Of a DNA stretch of 6,203 nucleotides, positions 5,685 to 6,203 are shown piece after piece. The stretch is from positions 1-6,203 of the forward strand of contig PLYX01000064.1 in NCBI GenBank assembly GCA_003151895.1, written 5' to 3'. The translations under genes were made by a program, and so were the position numbers. Origin of the DNA: Solirubrobacterales bacterium. Lineage in GTDB: Bacteria; Actinomycetota; Thermoleophilia; Solirubrobacterales; Solirubrobacteraceae. The notes beneath the pieces are model-generated. The model was not told the origin of the DNA. It was given only the letters and a program-made list of their open reading frames with translations, and ran no database searches. Positions within the stretch are counted from its first letter, which is position 1. Each line of letters starts with the position of its first letter.

Positions 5685-6203
5685 CTACGCCGCCGGCTCA
5701 GGCAACCCGAGCGGCCGCTCGCCACCGATCGGGGATCGACGGGATCCCCGATCGGCCAGCACACGCATCACACCGACGGACAGCGCGCGCACGTACGCGC
5801 GCGCGGCGGCCTCGATGATGTCGGTCGAGACGCCCTGGCCCGCGCCGGTCTGGCCCTCGACCTCGACGACGACCGAGACCTCGCCGAGCGCGTCCTGGCC
5901 CTCGGTGACGGCGTCGACGCGGAACTCGCGCAAACTCGCGTCGACGCCCGTCGCGGCGTTGATCGCGCGGAAGATCGCATCGACCGGGCCGTCGCCCGAA
6001 GATGAGCCCTCGGCGACCGTGCCGTCCTCGACGCTCACGTGCACGCGCGCGCTCGGCGGCTGCGCGGAGGATGCCTGCACCTCGAAGTCCACGAACGCGT
6101 ACGCCGCCACGTCGTCGCCGCGCAGCTCGTCGGTCACCAGCGCCTCCAGATCCATCGCGGTGATGTGCTTCTTGCGGTCGGCGATCTCCTTGAAGCGCTT
6201 GAA
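5685..6203 (-). CDS. leuA: 2-isopropylmalate synthase (LeuA), C-terminal regulatory domain; N-terminus off the right edge
   Basis: LeuA condenses acetyl-CoA with 2-oxoisovalerate, the first committed and leucine-inhibited step of leucine synthesis. Only 172 residues are visible, starting FKRFKEIADRKKHIT. They cover the end of the linker and the C-terminal LeuA allosteric/dimerisation domain: DLEALVTDELRGDD, YAFVDFEVQAS, VDAIFRAINAATG, then GAGQGVSTDIIEAAARAYVRAL. The TIM-barrel catalytic domain lies outside the window. The gene ends with TAG at 5687-5685. Its last 25 residues (VLADRGSRRSPIGG and on) are about ten longer than the end encoded by the pseudogene copy, and contain a perfect palindrome (5725-5755). 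Identification is secure. Confidence 0.93.
   Translation of the reverse strand, partial: FKRFKEIADRKKHITAMDLEALVTDELRGDDVAAYAFVDFEVQASSAQPPSARVHVSVEDGTVAEGSSSGDGPVDAIFRAINAATGVDASLREFRVDAVTEGQDALGEVSVVVEVEGQTGAGQGVSTDIIEAAARAYVRALSVGVMRVLADRGSRRSPIGGERPLGLPEPAA
5725..5755. repeat. Perfect 13-bp palindrome in the leuA C-terminus
   Basis: CCGATCGGGGATC (5725-5737) and GATCCCCGATCGG (5743-5755) pair exactly around the 5-nt loop GACGG. Translated in the leuA frame it gives about ADRGSRRSPIG, followed by roughly a dozen more residues. The leuA pseudogene at 4331 lacks this block and is about 30 nt shorter there. It could act as a bidirectional hairpin between the converging leuA and DUF6338 transcripts, but no T-run follows on either strand. 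Confidence 0.85.
5783..5805. repeat. 23-bp alternating purine-pyrimidine tract in leuA
   Basis: The intact counterpart of the tract at 4399-4421. It is the core of the longest exact match between the two leuA copies and so a natural site for recombination between them. Confidence 0.6.

Noticed and set aside
1..6203. CRISPR array, insertion sequence or recombinase gene
   Set aside because: No regularly spaced repeats, transposase motifs or terminal inverted repeats flanking a gene were found in this window.

Overview
The window reads as a GC-rich actinobacterial chromosome. GC-ending codons dominate, several genes are joined by 4-bp start/stop overlaps, and two genes lack a Shine-Dalgarno. 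The mix of leucine genes, a DUF2142 membrane protein and a DUF6338-like protein would fit Thermoleophilia/Solirubrobacterales. That placement is inferred from gene content and composition only.

Layout, left to right. All genes are on the minus strand except one plus-strand pair. (1) 1-1076: leuC, the 3-isopropylmalate dehydratase large subunit, running off the left edge just before its first Fe-S cysteine motif. (2) 1127-1762: an XRE-HTH plus cupin regulator, 50 bp upstream of leuC, with an ACGTACGT repeat over its start. (3) 1811-3466 and 3463-4149: a translationally coupled pair of membrane proteins. One is a 551-aa DUF2142-type polytopic protein and the other a 228-aa protein with a membrane helix near each end. 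(4) 4331-4583: a decayed second copy of the 3' end of leuA, with a 1-nt deletion and a 235-nt internal deletion. (5) 4763-5443 and 5440-5658: a plus-strand pair, a DUF6338-like membrane protein and a 72-aa basic, proline-rich small protein. (6) 5685-6203: the C-terminal regulatory domain of leuA, running off the right edge.

How it fits together. leuA and leuC encode the first and second committed steps of leucine synthesis and point the same way. About 4.6 kb of unrelated DNA separates them: the envelope pair, the regulator, and the plus-strand pair sandwiched between an intact and a broken leuA 3' end. That sandwich is the clearest trace of past rearrangement or insertion. The regulator sits where it could govern itself and possibly leuC, but nothing in the sequence proves this.

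The most unusual signal is that both leucine genes carry a perfect, in-frame palindrome inside coding sequence. leuC has 11-bp arms with a 4-nt loop, in a peptide about 16 residues longer than the E. coli protein at that point. leuA has 13-bp arms with a 5-nt loop near its C-terminus, and the pseudogene copy lacks it. Both look like small palindromic insertions tolerated in protein-coding DNA.
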